Notes under the pieces: generated by a model
The model's input: only the letters and a program-made list of their open reading frames with translations
Told to the model about the DNA's origin: nothing
Databases searched by the model: none
Made by a program: the position numbers and the translations under genes
Part shown: positions 38,926 through 48,300 of the stretch, piece after piece
Position numbering within the stretch: the stretch's first letter is position 1
Layout: each line of letters begins with the position of its first letter
DNA from: Chitinibacter bivalviorum
Lineage (GTDB): Bacteria; Pseudomonadota; Gammaproteobacteria; Burkholderiales; Chitinibacteraceae
NCBI RefSeq assembly: GCF_013403565.1
Contig: NZ_CP058627.1
Coordinates: 806,001 to 870,000 of the forward strand
Length of the DNA: 64,000 nt
Direction of reading: 5' to 3'

Positions 38926-40538
38926 CGGATGCGAATCATCGGGCCGAAAATGCGCCCCCTTATCAATTAAATGATGTGCTCAAACCACTGCAATTGAATG
39001 ATCTTCGTCGAGATGGGGTTTGGGCCAGTAGCATTATTAATGGGTTGGCAAACTTTCATTCGGATTTTCATTTGCATGGTCAACGTGAGCTATCTAGCCC
39101 GATAGATTGTGTTTCGCATGGTCGCCTAGGGTTTGCAAATCAGCAGGATGTGGAATACGCCGTAGCAGCTGCGCACGCGGCCTTTCGTGAATGGCGTTTG
39201 TGGCCTGCGCCCAAGCGTGGGCAGGTGATCAAGGCCATTGCTGAGTCTGTGACGCAGCATAAGCAAGCATTGGCACGGCTAATAGTGCTAGAAGCAGGAA
39301 AAATTGAATCCGAAGCTTTGGGTGAAGTGCAGGAGTGGATCGATTTATGCGATTTGGCCGTAGGGCAGTCACGCCAATTGCACGGGCTGGTGATTGCGAG
39401 CGAGCGCTTTGAACATCAGTTGCTAGAACAGTGGCATCCGCTCGGTGTGGTGGGGGTCATTAGTGCATTTAATTTTCCAGTGGCAGTTTGGGCTTGGAAT
39501 GCCATGCTGGCCCTGGTTTGCGGCAATGCAGTGATTTGGAAACCATCCGAAAAAACACCGCTGTGCGCCCATGCCAGTGTGCAGATCGTGTTGGACGTGC
39601 TCAAGCGTATGGATGCACCGCTGGGCTTGATGCAATTAGTGCAAGGCGATCATCAAGTTGGGCAGGCGCTGGTGAAAAATCAAAAGGTAGCGCTGGTTTC
39701 TGCTACCGGCTCCTGTCGTATGGGGCAGCAGGTCGCGCAGCAAGTGGCCGCTAGATTGGGGCGCAGCCTGCTGGAATTGGGTGGGAATAATGCACTGATT
39801 TTGGCTCCCAGTGCGCGGCTGGATATGGCATTGCGAGCCATTGTGTTTGCGGCGGTAGGCACCTGTGGGCAGCGCTGCACCAGTTTACGCCGCCTGATTG
39901 TGCATGAGTCGCTCCTGGACGAGGTCTGCTCGCGGTTGCCGCAGATTTATGCCAGCCTGAAAATTGGTGATCCGCGCGAGCCTGACACTTTGCTTGGCCC
40001 ACTTATCGATGGTATTGCGCTGCAATCAATGAAAGAAAAGATTGAGGAGGCAATACTTGCCGGGGGTATTTTACTGTCGGGCGGGCAGGTCATTGTGGGG
40101 GTGCCAGTGGGGCATTATGTGCAGCCCACTCTGATACGCATGCCAATGCAAACCGCGCTGATGTATGAGGAAACCTTTGCGCCCTTGCTATTTATTGTGC
40201 CGTATAGCAATTTGATGGAGGCCATTGCAATCAATAATGCAGTGCCGCAAGGTTTGTCGTCGGCGATATTTACCCAAGATCAGCGCGAAGCCGAGTTATT
40301 TATGAGTGCTGTTGGCTCGGATTGTGGACTGGCTAATGTAAATGTGGGCACCAGCGGGGCGGAAATCGGCGGGGCTTTTGGTGGAGAAAAAGCGACGGGC
40401 GGCGGGCGCGAATCGGGCTCGGACGCGTGGAAAAATTATATGCGACGCAGTACCAATACCATCAATTACTCACAAACCTTGCCGCTGGCTCAGGGCGTGA
40501 ATTTTGATGTCAATCCGCGTGGCGAATCCGATCGTTGA
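38922..40538 (+). CDS. ALDH7-type aldehyde dehydrogenase (alpha-aminoadipate semialdehyde)
   Basis: 538-aa NAD-dependent dehydrogenase. Catalytic Cys is C319 in GTCGQRCTSLRR, the general base Glu is in LLELGGNNA, the cofactor site is VISAFNFPVAVWAWN and WKPSEKTPL, and the C-terminal GGEKATGGGRESGSDAWK with NYMRRSTNTINYS is characteristic of ALDH7A1/AmaB. It should oxidise alpha-aminoadipate semialdehyde to aminoadipate. It overlaps the saccharopine dehydrogenase gene, and with the DUF1338 enzyme covers the first and last steps around aminoadipate; an aminotransferase is missing here. The N-terminal 40 residues are unusually long for the family. Confidence 0.9.
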   Translation: MTDANHRAENAPPYQLNDVLKPLQLNDLRRDGVWASSIINGLANFHSDFHLHGQRELSSPIDCVSHGRLGFANQQDVEYAVAAAHAAFREWRLWPAPKRGQVIKAIAESVTQHKQALARLIVLEAGKIESEALGEVQEWIDLCDLAVGQSRQLHGLVIASERFEHQLLEQWHPLGVVGVISAFNFPVAVWAWNAMLALVCGNAVIWKPSEKTPLCAHASVQIVLDVLKRMDAPLGLMQLVQGDHQVGQALVKNQKVALVSATGSCRMGQQVAQQVAARLGRSLLELGGNNALILAPSARLDMALRAIVFAAVGTCGQRCTSLRRLIVHESLLDEVCSRLPQIYASLKIGDPREPDTLLGPLIDGIALQSMKEKIEEAILAGGILLSGGQVIVGVPVGHYVQPTLIRMPMQTALMYEETFAPLLFIVPYSNLMEAIAINNAVPQGLSSAIFTQDQREAELFMSAVGSDCGLANVNVGTSGAEIGGAFGGEKATGGGRESGSDAWKNYMRRSTNTINYSQTLPLAQGVNFDVNPRGESDR

Positions 40539-40626
40539 GCGCTAAGCCTGCGTCGAAGTCGGGAGATGAGCGGCCCCGCGCCGTCACGATTATAATTGCG
40601 GCCATTTCCTACGATATTACCTATTC

Positions 40627-42687
40627 ATGAATCCCGCGCTCGATCCCTACCTTTTTCTTGAAGACAGTCACAGCGAGCAAGCACAGCACTGGCTAGCCGC
40701 GCAAAACGCGAAGACTAGCGCGCAGCTCGACGATGACCCGCGCTTTGCGACTATGGCCGCATCCATCTTGGCCAATATGCAGGATCAAGGGCAGATCCCC
40801 TATTTTTCAATGCATGGCAACGTCTGTTTTAACTTTCACCAAGATGCACAGCATATTCGGGGTATCTATCGCTCTTGCCATATTGATCAATACACTGCGG
40901 GCAATACCCAGTGGCAAACTTTGCTTGATCTTGACGCGCTGGCGCAGCAAGAGCAGGTAGATTGGTTTTTGAATGGCGTCGATCATTGCACTTTGGCACC
41001 GCATCGCTGTTTGCTCAGTTTGAGTATCGGCGGCGGTGATGCTTGTGTGATTCGGGAATACGATTTAGCCGCGCAAAGCTTTGTTGCTGATGGGTTTGCA
41101 TTTCCATATAGCAAAACACAGGTGAGCTGGCGCGACCCCGATAGCGTGTTTGTTTGCCCCGCGTGGGATGAAGATCAAGTGACGCACACAGGGTATTCGC
41201 GCGAGGTGGTGCTGCTGCGGCGTGGGCAAAGCTGGGCAGAGGCGGCATCAATGCTGGTTTTACCCGAGACCGTGTTCAAAGTATCGGCTTGGCGTTTTCT
41301 CGATGGTGATCGCAGTGTATTGGATATGGTGCAGGTTTCGCAGGATTTTTACCGTAAAAGCTATTTTCATCTCAATGCTGATCAAGCCGAACTGGCCGAG
41401 CCCCAGTATCTGGCGCTCCCTAGCCGCGCCAGCATTGAAGCCTACAGTCATGGCGATTTGATTATTCATTTGCACGCAGACTGGCGCTACGGCGAGCAAG
41501 ACCACGAGCAAGTATTCCCCGCCGGCAGTGCGATAGCCTTGGCGTGTGATCCAGTTTCTGCTGCCTTGGGCCGTGCCGAGTTGCTGTTTGCACCGAATGC
41601 GACGCAGTCCTTGCAAATGATCGAGGCGACGCTCAATGGCGTGCTTCTGATTATTCTAGATAATGTGACAAGTCGCATAATAAGTTTTATCCATGATGGC
41701 AATACATGGCAAAACATCCCAAATGCCATTGCCAGTGATGGGGTCATTGAAATTGTGGCGCAGCCGTGGCGCAGCGATGTGCTGTATTTTAATTTCAGCA
41801 ATTTTCTGAGCCCAGCCCGCTTGCAGCGCTATGAACTTGGTGCGCAGACCACGCCAATGACTTTGCGGCAGCAACCTGATGCGTTTAATGCGGATGAACT
41901 CACGGTCGCGCAATATCGCGCGATCAGCACAGATGGTACGGCGATTCCGTATTTTGTGGTGCACCGCAAAGACCTGCGCTTTGATGGCAGAAATCCAACC
42001 TTGCTCTACGGCTATGGCGGCTTTGCCGTGCCCATCTTGCCGTATTACTTGGATAATCTGGGCAGTCAGTGGCTTAGCGCTGGTGGGGTGTATGTGCTGG
42101 CAAATATTCGCGGTGGCGGCGAATTTGGCCCCGCATGGCATGAAGCCGCGCGCGGCGCCAAGCGACAAACTAGCTTTGCTGACTTTATCGCCGTCGCGAA
42201 GGATTTGATCGCGCGACAAATCACCAGCGCAGCCCACTTGGGGATTGAAGGGGGTAGCAACGGCGGCTTATTGGTCGCCAGCTGTATGGTGCAAGCGCCC
42301 GAGCTATTTGCCGCCGTCGTCTGTGAAGTCCCTATTTTAGATATGTTGCGCTTTGATCAACTGGGGGCGGGTAGTAGCTGGATCGCGGAGTATGGCAATC
42401 CGCAGGTCGAGAAAGATGCCGCCTACCTTGGGGTATATTCACCTTATGCAAATATTAAAAAACATAGTGAGCAACACTACCCTAGGGTATTGATTACGAC
42501 CAATCTCAATGATGATCGAGTCCACCCCGCGCATGGGCGGAAAATGGCGGCCAAGCTGCAAGATTTGGGGCACGAAGTCCTGTTTTATGAGGCCGAGCAA
42601 GGCGGGCACACTGGGCAACAAGGGCAGCGTCAAACCGCACACGATTTAGCACGTGTTTTGCTCTTTTTACGCCAAACATTACAATGA
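40627..42687 (+). CDS. Prolyl oligopeptidase family serine peptidase (S9A)
   Basis: 686 aa. The N-terminal DPYLFLEDSHSEQAQHWLAAQN is the S9A start, a beta-propeller follows, and the C-terminal alpha/beta-hydrolase has the triad S544 (EGGSNGGLL), D629 or D630 (LNDDRVHP) and H661 (GGHTG). There is no signal peptide, so it is probably cytoplasmic. It would cleave short proline-containing peptides; some members are oligopeptidase-like with broader range. It stands 88 bases after the lysine-type operon and likely has its own promoter. Confidence 0.92.
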   Translation: MNPALDPYLFLEDSHSEQAQHWLAAQNAKTSAQLDDDPRFATMAASILANMQDQGQIPYFSMHGNVCFNFHQDAQHIRGIYRSCHIDQYTAGNTQWQTLLDLDALAQQEQVDWFLNGVDHCTLAPHRCLLSLSIGGGDACVIREYDLAAQSFVADGFAFPYSKTQVSWRDPDSVFVCPAWDEDQVTHTGYSREVVLLRRGQSWAEAASMLVLPETVFKVSAWRFLDGDRSVLDMVQVSQDFYRKSYFHLNADQAELAEPQYLALPSRASIEAYSHGDLIIHLHADWRYGEQDHEQVFPAGSAIALACDPVSAALGRAELLFAPNATQSLQMIEATLNGVLLIILDNVTSRIISFIHDGNTWQNIPNAIASDGVIEIVAQPWRSDVLYFNFSNFLSPARLQRYELGAQTTPMTLRQQPDAFNADELTVAQYRAISTDGTAIPYFVVHRKDLRFDGRNPTLLYGYGGFAVPILPYYLDNLGSQWLSAGGVYVLANIRGGGEFGPAWHEAARGAKRQTSFADFIAVAKDLIARQITSAAHLGIEGGSNGGLLVASCMVQAPELFAAVVCEVPILDMLRFDQLGAGSSWIAEYGNPQVEKDAAYLGVYSPYANIKKHSEQHYPRVLITTNLNDDRVHPAHGRKMAAKLQDLGHEVLFYEAEQGGHTGQQGQRQTAHDLARVLLFLRQTLQ

Positions 42688-42715
42688 GTTTCCACTTATT
42701 TTGCCTGCCAAAGAC

Positions 42716-43081
42716 ATGGAATTTCACATCACCCAAGCTGGGTATTTGTTTTTCCTAGACGTGTTATTGCCGACCTTGGTGCTCGCCAGCTTGCTGGGTT
42801 TTCTGATTTATATTGTTTGCGCCCGACTGGTTTATGACCATTTGCGTGAAAACTATCACGATGCATTGCCTCAAAAGATGAGCATGGCTTTTGGGGATGC
42901 CGAAGACTCAGGTGGTGGCTATATCGCGGCGCTGTGGTATGCAGCCAGAACTGGCAGTTGGAAAAGGATACAGTGCAATACCTGGCGTAGGATGTTTATT
43001 GCCACGCAATCGATCGGCTCAATCACCGGGATTTGCGTCACTGTATTGTGCTTATCATTCTTATTCCCGCTCAAGCCATAA
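42716..43081 (+). CDS. Small two-helix membrane protein, unknown
   Basis: 121 aa, not recognised. One helix lies at about 12-38 (LFFLDVLLPTLVLASLLGFLIYIVC, written here as LFFLDVLLPTLVLASLLGFL and on) and one at the C-terminus (ITGICVTVLCLSFLFPL). A Gly-rich loop (EDSGGGYIAALWYAARTG) sits between them. ATG 42716 is chosen; the reading frame extends upstream into the peptidase gene. The ribosome site is weak. It could be a real membrane protein or a poorly expressed orphan. Confidence 0.55.
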   Translation: MEFHITQAGYLFFLDVLLPTLVLASLLGFLIYIVCARLVYDHLRENYHDALPQKMSMAFGDAEDSGGGYIAALWYAARTGSWKRIQCNTWRRMFIATQSIGSITGICVTVLCLSFLFPLKP

Positions 43082-43185
43082 CAGCAATATCAGCAGCACA
43101 GATGACTAGTAAGTTATGTTGCTGATGTATTATGTTGATAGGCAGAGAACGGCCAGTAGCAGTCATAATCATACGGGTGAGCGCT

Positions 43186-43500
43186 ATGAGTCCAGTTAAT
43201 GTTGATGAATGGTTAAATGAAATACTCTCTAGGGATGCAATGACGTTTGAGGAGGCATACTGGGGAGAAAGGCCACCAGCGAATGAAGCTGTGCCAAGAA
43301 TACTTCAGGCACTAACTGCCCCTTTAGACTCATATACAAGAGGTAAGCTCATAGAACTTCTGGGGGAGTGTGAAGATTTATCCGTGCTCCATGTTCTCGA
43401 AAAAGAGCTATTAAGCCCTGATGAATCCATGCAATTCTGGGCAAGCTTAAGTATCGATGCACTCAATAGTCTTGCCCCGTGGCAGAAAAGTTCAACGTAA
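43186..43500 (+). CDS. Small HEAT-repeat-like protein, unknown
   Basis: 104 aa, soluble and all-helical. Paired helices with YTRGKLIELLGECEDLSVLH and VLEKELLSPDESMQFWASLS look like one or two HEAT repeats, similar to small proteins used as immunity or scaffold factors. ATG 43186 follows a GGTGAG. It ends 100 bases before the IS1182-type element. No family was recognised and a role is not claimed. Confidence 0.6.
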   Translation: MSPVNVDEWLNEILSRDAMTFEEAYWGERPPANEAVPRILQALTAPLDSYTRGKLIELLGECEDLSVLHVLEKELLSPDESMQFWASLSIDALNSLAPWQKSST

Positions 43501-43600
43501 CTATAGTCACCGAGTATGTCATTCCGGCCAAGCCCTTCGGCGCAGATGAATTCGTAGGTTAGCGTCTACAATTCAAAACGGCCAACGACTGCTTTGGGTC

Positions 43601-43618
43601 CAGACTGTGTAAAAACGC
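43601..43618 (+). repeat. Left terminal inverted repeat of the IS element
   Basis: CAGACTGTGTAAAAACGC, exact reverse complement of 45197-45214. GGTC immediately outside is the target duplication. Confidence 0.9.
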
Positions 43619-43719
43619 GGAGACAGGCAAAGCCTACTTCACCTACGCTACCGTTTTTTGCGTTCCCACGGCCATTTTTTTCTCAAACTTAGCCGCAGGT
43701 AGTGACAAATAAAAGCCTT

Positions 43720-45159
43720 TCAGGCCCTCATTGCCACCATCAGGTTTTCTATTCCTACAATCTTCATTACCCGCTTCATGTTGTACGCCAGGATATGCAA
43801 ACTCATCTCTGTTCGGACATGCTCCAAGCCTTTGGTGAGGAAATGTGTTGCGCCCATCCATTCCTTTAAAGTGCCAAACGGATGCTCGACCGTTGATTTC
43901 CTGATTCGCATGGCATCGGGCATTTGGTCCAGTCGCGTTTGCATCTCATCCAAAATATCTTCATGCTCCCAGCGGGTGACGCGCCGATTATTGCTTGGTG
44001 TGCATTGCGCCTTTAAATGACAACCTTGGCAGTTTGAACTCCAGTACCTATGCAGCGTCAATCCCTTTTCAACGGTGGTAAATCGCCAAATGAGTCGTTG
44101 ATTTGCAGGGCACTGATATTCATTGATCTGCGCGTCATAAATGAAATCGGATTTATCAAATCGGCCTTCTGCATTCGCGCCGGAGGTCTTGCATTTAGGA
44201 ACGATGGCGCTAATCTGGGCTTCATCGCAAGCCTGAATTTCTTCGCTTTTAAAATAACCGCGGTCTGCAATCGCGGTGAGCGTCTCAACCGCCATTGCCG
44301 TTTTGGCTTGTTGCGCCATCTTGCTCAGTTGCGAACGGTCTGAGCCCTCGTTGTTCACATCATGTGCAACAATCAAATGGTTTTTGGTATCCACCGCCGT
44401 TTGCACGTTGTAACCAACGATGCCATTCCCTCGCGATTTCATGGAGCGAGCATCAGGGTCGGTCTGTGATATTTGCTTATCGGGTGTTTGGTTCAGCGCT
44501 ACTTCAATCGTTTGCAACTCCGCCATCTTGGTTTTTAAAGCCGCGATTTTATTCTGCAAGCGTTCAGAGTTTACCGCCGCAGTAGCGGGCTCTTGGCGGT
44601 CTGCAGTATCCAGTGCGTTAAGATAACGCTGAATGCTGCTTTCAATTTCTTCCCTACGACGTTGTAGTTTAGCGCTGGTGAAGTTGCGGTCTCGATTGTT
44701 GACCGCTTTGAATTTACTACCATCGACCGCGATGATGGCTTCGGTGAATAAACCGAGTTGCTGGCAGAGTAATACGAATTGGCGGCAGACTTTGATGATG
44801 GCCTTGCCATTGTCTTTGCGGAAGTTGGCGATGGTTTTGAAGTCGGGGGTTAATTTGCCACTGAGCCACATCAGTTCAACGTTGCGCTGGGCTTCGCGCT
44901 CCAAGCGACGACTCGATTGAATGCGGTTCAAATAGCCGTAAATGTAAATCTTGAGCATCACGCTGGGGTGATATGCAGGTCGTCCCGTAATGGCTGGCGC
45001 GACACCGTCGAAACCAAGTTGAGCTAGATTGAGCTCATCGACAAAAACATCAACCACGCGCACTGGATTCGCTTCGGAAATGTAGTCATCAAGGCATTCT
45101 GGGAGCAAGGTAGTCTGCGTTCGGCTCTCGCCTTCGATAAAGCGTTTCAAAACAAACAC
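43720..45159 (-). CDS. IS1182-family DDE transposase
   Basis: 479-aa transposase filling the IS element. Residues about 1-125 form the N-terminal InsH/DUF772-type region (ITGRPAYHPSVMLKIYIYGY, NRIQSSRRLEREAQRNVELM, LTPDFKTIANFRK). The DDE core follows: AVDGSKFKAVNN with the first Asp, then GYNVQTAVDTKNHLIVAHDV, IADRGYFKSEEI with the second Asp, and the Glu in STVEHPFGTLKEWMG near the end. A Cys cluster (CQGCHLKAQC) precedes it. It is full length, without frameshift or stop. An internal coiled-coil-like insert (160-230) is usual for the family. Confidence 0.95.
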   Translation of the reverse strand: MFVLKRFIEGESRTQTTLLPECLDDYISEANPVRVVDVFVDELNLAQLGFDGVAPAITGRPAYHPSVMLKIYIYGYLNRIQSSRRLEREAQRNVELMWLSGKLTPDFKTIANFRKDNGKAIIKVCRQFVLLCQQLGLFTEAIIAVDGSKFKAVNNRDRNFTSAKLQRRREEIESSIQRYLNALDTADRQEPATAAVNSERLQNKIAALKTKMAELQTIEVALNQTPDKQISQTDPDARSMKSRGNGIVGYNVQTAVDTKNHLIVAHDVNNEGSDRSQLSKMAQQAKTAMAVETLTAIADRGYFKSEEIQACDEAQISAIVPKCKTSGANAEGRFDKSDFIYDAQINEYQCPANQRLIWRFTTVEKGLTLHRYWSSNCQGCHLKAQCTPSNNRRVTRWEHEDILDEMQTRLDQMPDAMRIRKSTVEHPFGTLKEWMGATHFLTKGLEHVRTEMSLHILAYNMKRVMKIVGIENLMVAMRA

Positions 45160-45196
45160 CTCGTACCGTAGTCATGGCAAAATCATACTACAAGGT

Positions 45197-45214
45197 GCGT
45201 TTTTACACAGTCTG
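45197..45214 (-). repeat. Right terminal inverted repeat of the IS element
   Basis: GCGTTTTTACACAGTCTG, exact reverse complement of 43601-43618, followed by GGTC of the target duplication. Confidence 0.9.
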
Positions 45215-45256
45215 GGTCGAATGCTGCCCTCGAACTTCGTCATTTTCAACGCTAGC

Positions 45257-45284
45257 AAAGCCGAATCATGCGATTCGGCTTTTT
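45257..45284. terminator. Hairpin terminator
   Basis: AAAGCCGAATC / GATTCGGCTTT with a 4-nt loop (ATGC), then TTTTTG on the plus strand. It would have ended the plus-strand transcript arriving from before the IS, and may also serve the convergent SNF2-type gene (stop 45336). Confidence 0.8.
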
Positions 45285-45335
45285 GCTGGGTATTGGCATG
45301 TAGTCTATTGATTGATTGATCTTCGGCCATATACC

Positions 45336-48300
45336 CTAGCGACTAGTTTTAAGTAGATTAAGCAGGGCATCTGCATCCAATTTGCCGCTGGCGTCGCCGC
45401 CTTCGAGGAGTGAATCGGCCAGGTCGCGTTTATTGTGGTGCAGCGCGACGATTTGTTCTTCGATCGTGCCTTCGGCGACGAGGCGGTAAATGGTGACGGG
45501 TCTTTGCTGGCCCATGCGGTGTGCGCGATCCGAGGCTTGGTCTTCGACCGCAGGATTCCACCACGGGTCGAGGTGAATGACATAGTCAGCCGCGGTTAGA
45601 TTTAGCCCCGAGCCGCCTGCTTTCAGACTAATCAGGAAAATATCGCCGACACCGGCCTGAAAATCATTCACCGCTTTTTGCCGCTGCTTGATTGGCGTGC
45701 TGCCATCTAGATATTGGTAGCTAATGCCTTTGCTATCGAGCCAGTCGCGCACGATGGCGAGATGGTCGACAAACTGGCTAAACACCAAGGCTTTGTGATT
45801 GTTGTCGAGCAGCTCTTCGGCAATTTCGGCAAAGGCGATCAGCTTGCTACCGGCTAGCTGGCTGTCTTTCATCACCAGGCGTGGGTTGCAGCAGAAGCGG
45901 CGCAATTTGGTAATTTCGGTGAGTACTTGCAGCGGTTTATTGCCCTCATCGGGGCGCATACTGTCGATGCGCTCGACCGCTTGCTGACGTAGCGCTTCGT
46001 ATAAATGTAGCTCTTCACTCGATAGCGCGACTTTGTGCGTGATTTCGGTGCGCGCTGGCAGCTCGGTCAGCACCTGTGATTTGGTTCGGCGCAGCATAAA
46101 GGGCTGGATCAATTTGCGTAATGCCAGCTTGGCGTGCTTCGCGTCGCTTTGGCCGTCTTCGATTGGCTGCGCGAAGCGTTTTTTAAAGCGTTCCTGCGAG
46201 CCGAGCAGGGCGGGGTTGATAAAGCGAAATAGATTCCATAATTCGCCCAGATGATTTTCCATCGGCGTGCCGGTGGCGATCATTTTGAAATCGGCATTGA
46301 GCGCCATCGCGCTTTGGCTACGACGGGTTTGGCTGTTTTTAATCGCCTGTGCTTCATCCAGCACGACGGTATGCCAGTGGACGTTGGCAAAGCTTTCGGC
46401 TTCTTGCTGAAACAGGCCGTAGCTCACGACGACCAAATCAAATGGTGACAAGTCACTTAAATTGCGATCGCTTTGGAAATTGCGAATATTGAGTGTCGGC
46501 GCAAATTTGGCCGTTTCAGCCTGCCAGTTGATCGCTACCGATGTTGGGGCAACGACAAGGGCTGGGCCGTTGGGCGCGCGTTCGAGCAGTAGCGCCAGCG
46601 TTTGCACTGTTTTACCCAAGCCCATATCGTCGGCCAAACACGCGCCTACGCCCCAATGTGCCAGCCGCGACAGCCATTGAAAGCCTTCGAGCTGGTAATC
46701 GCGCAGCGTGGCTTGCAGCGTGGAGGGCACTTTGGGCTGGTGTTGTGCCAGACTATCGAGCTTGGCCAAATGGGCTTGCCATGCGCGGTCGGTTTCGACT
46801 TCGCCCGCTTCGCTGGCCAGATCGGCCAAGGCGCTGCTGGCGAGCAAATTGAGCTTGATCCCATCGCTGCCATTGGGTTCGCCCAAGGCGCGCAGTTCTT
46901 CGAGGCGACGGCGCAGATTGTCGGTGAGCGCCAGATAATCGTGCTCGCCCAGCGAAATAAATCGCCCCGGCGCATCATCGAGCAAAGACAGCAACTGACG
47001 CAATTGCAGTACTTTACCGTCGTCGAGCGTGATTTCGCCGTTAACGACAAACCAATCGCCTTGCTGCTTGATGCCCAGCTTCATTTGACCCATGGTGCGC
47101 GAGCCTTTCAGGCGGAATCGCTCGCCCTCGGGCCAGACCAGCTCGACGATGCCGGCAGGCATGTCGCGCAATTGGGCGAGTAATTCCAAACTGAGCTCGG
47201 GCGAGCCCAATTGCCAGTCGTTGCCATCCTTCATATCCCGTTCGGCATCGGCCAGCGCCGTGCAGTAATTGAGCACGTGTTGATGAGCCGCTTTTTCGGC
47301 TGCTAAATCGCGTTGCGCCTGCACTGTTTTGCCGTCGAGTTCACCCAATACATTGGCCGCGCCTTTGCCGGGGATAAACCAGCCACTTTCTGCTAATGGG
47401 CGCACCAAAAATTGCAGCCGCAAGCCGGTTTCGATCGGCAATAAATGCGCAAAAATGACCGGATTGGCCGCGATGCTGTCGATGTGGGCTGATAATTCGG
47501 GTAAATCGGAATGGATCGTAATATGCGGCGCAATGGCGGTGATGGCTTCAACGAGCTGCGGTTTGGCCTCAGAAGGCACGGTAAGGCCTTTGCCCAAAAT
47601 GCCCGCAATTTGCGTCACATCAGGCGTGACTTGATACACCGCGAGGCGCGTTGGCGTTTCCTTTTGCCAGATCACGTTCGCGCCCTGCGTGATATGGGGG
47701 GCGAGCTTGAGCGAGATTTTGCCCGCGCTTTCTTTCAGGTGTAGTGTCACTTCGCCAGCGACAATGTCGATCCGTATATCGGGCGCATCGCTCCAGTACA
47801 CATGCGGGTGGTTGATCAGGTCGGGTAGTGCGGCTTCACCATCTAGGGTATAGCCGCTATCGCCATAATAATTATAGTCTACAGCGATATACCGGCAAAT
47901 TTTGCGGTCTTGCTCGCTCAGGTAAGTCAGCGTCGGGTCGCCCTGCATAAGTCGCTTGAGGGCCACGGCTCGGCCTTTGCTCCAAACGCCTTTTGCGCTG
48001 ATCTTTTGCTCACGCGGCTCTAGCAAAACGCCGCCAGCGCCAGCGGTAAGTTGCCACGCCAGCCGAATGCTGGCCGCCGATGCGGCGCTGGGGGCTTTGT
48101 TAAATTGACTCAAAGCGCTCAGCGCACGTTGCCAGACGGGCTCGAGTTTGACCAGATCGATTAGCGGCTTCAGTTGTCGTTCACTGTGCCAATCGGGGGT
48201 CGCCCAATTCGTGCCATAGGCGCGATCGAGCAGTTGCGCGAGTTCTTCATGCACCCATGGATATTCTTGCCATTGAGCCAGTAATTGCTCCAAGGGGGCC

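Larger units (their letters stand above)
43601..45214. mobile_element. IS1182-family insertion sequence, apparently intact
   Basis: 1614 bp bounded by perfect inverted ends CAGACTGTGTAAAAACGC (18 bp). The flanks read GGTC on both sides (left GGGTC, right GGTCG), a 4-bp target duplication. One full transposase gene on the minus strand fills it. The exact duplication and intact transposase indicate a recent, possibly still active, insertion. Removing the element and one GGTC restores a continuous sequence that leads into the terminator at 45257. Confidence 0.9.

Noticed and set aside
41656..42237. Long open frame antisense to the prolyl oligopeptidase gene
   Set aside because: Shadow of a clear gene, without ribosome site or recognisable domain.
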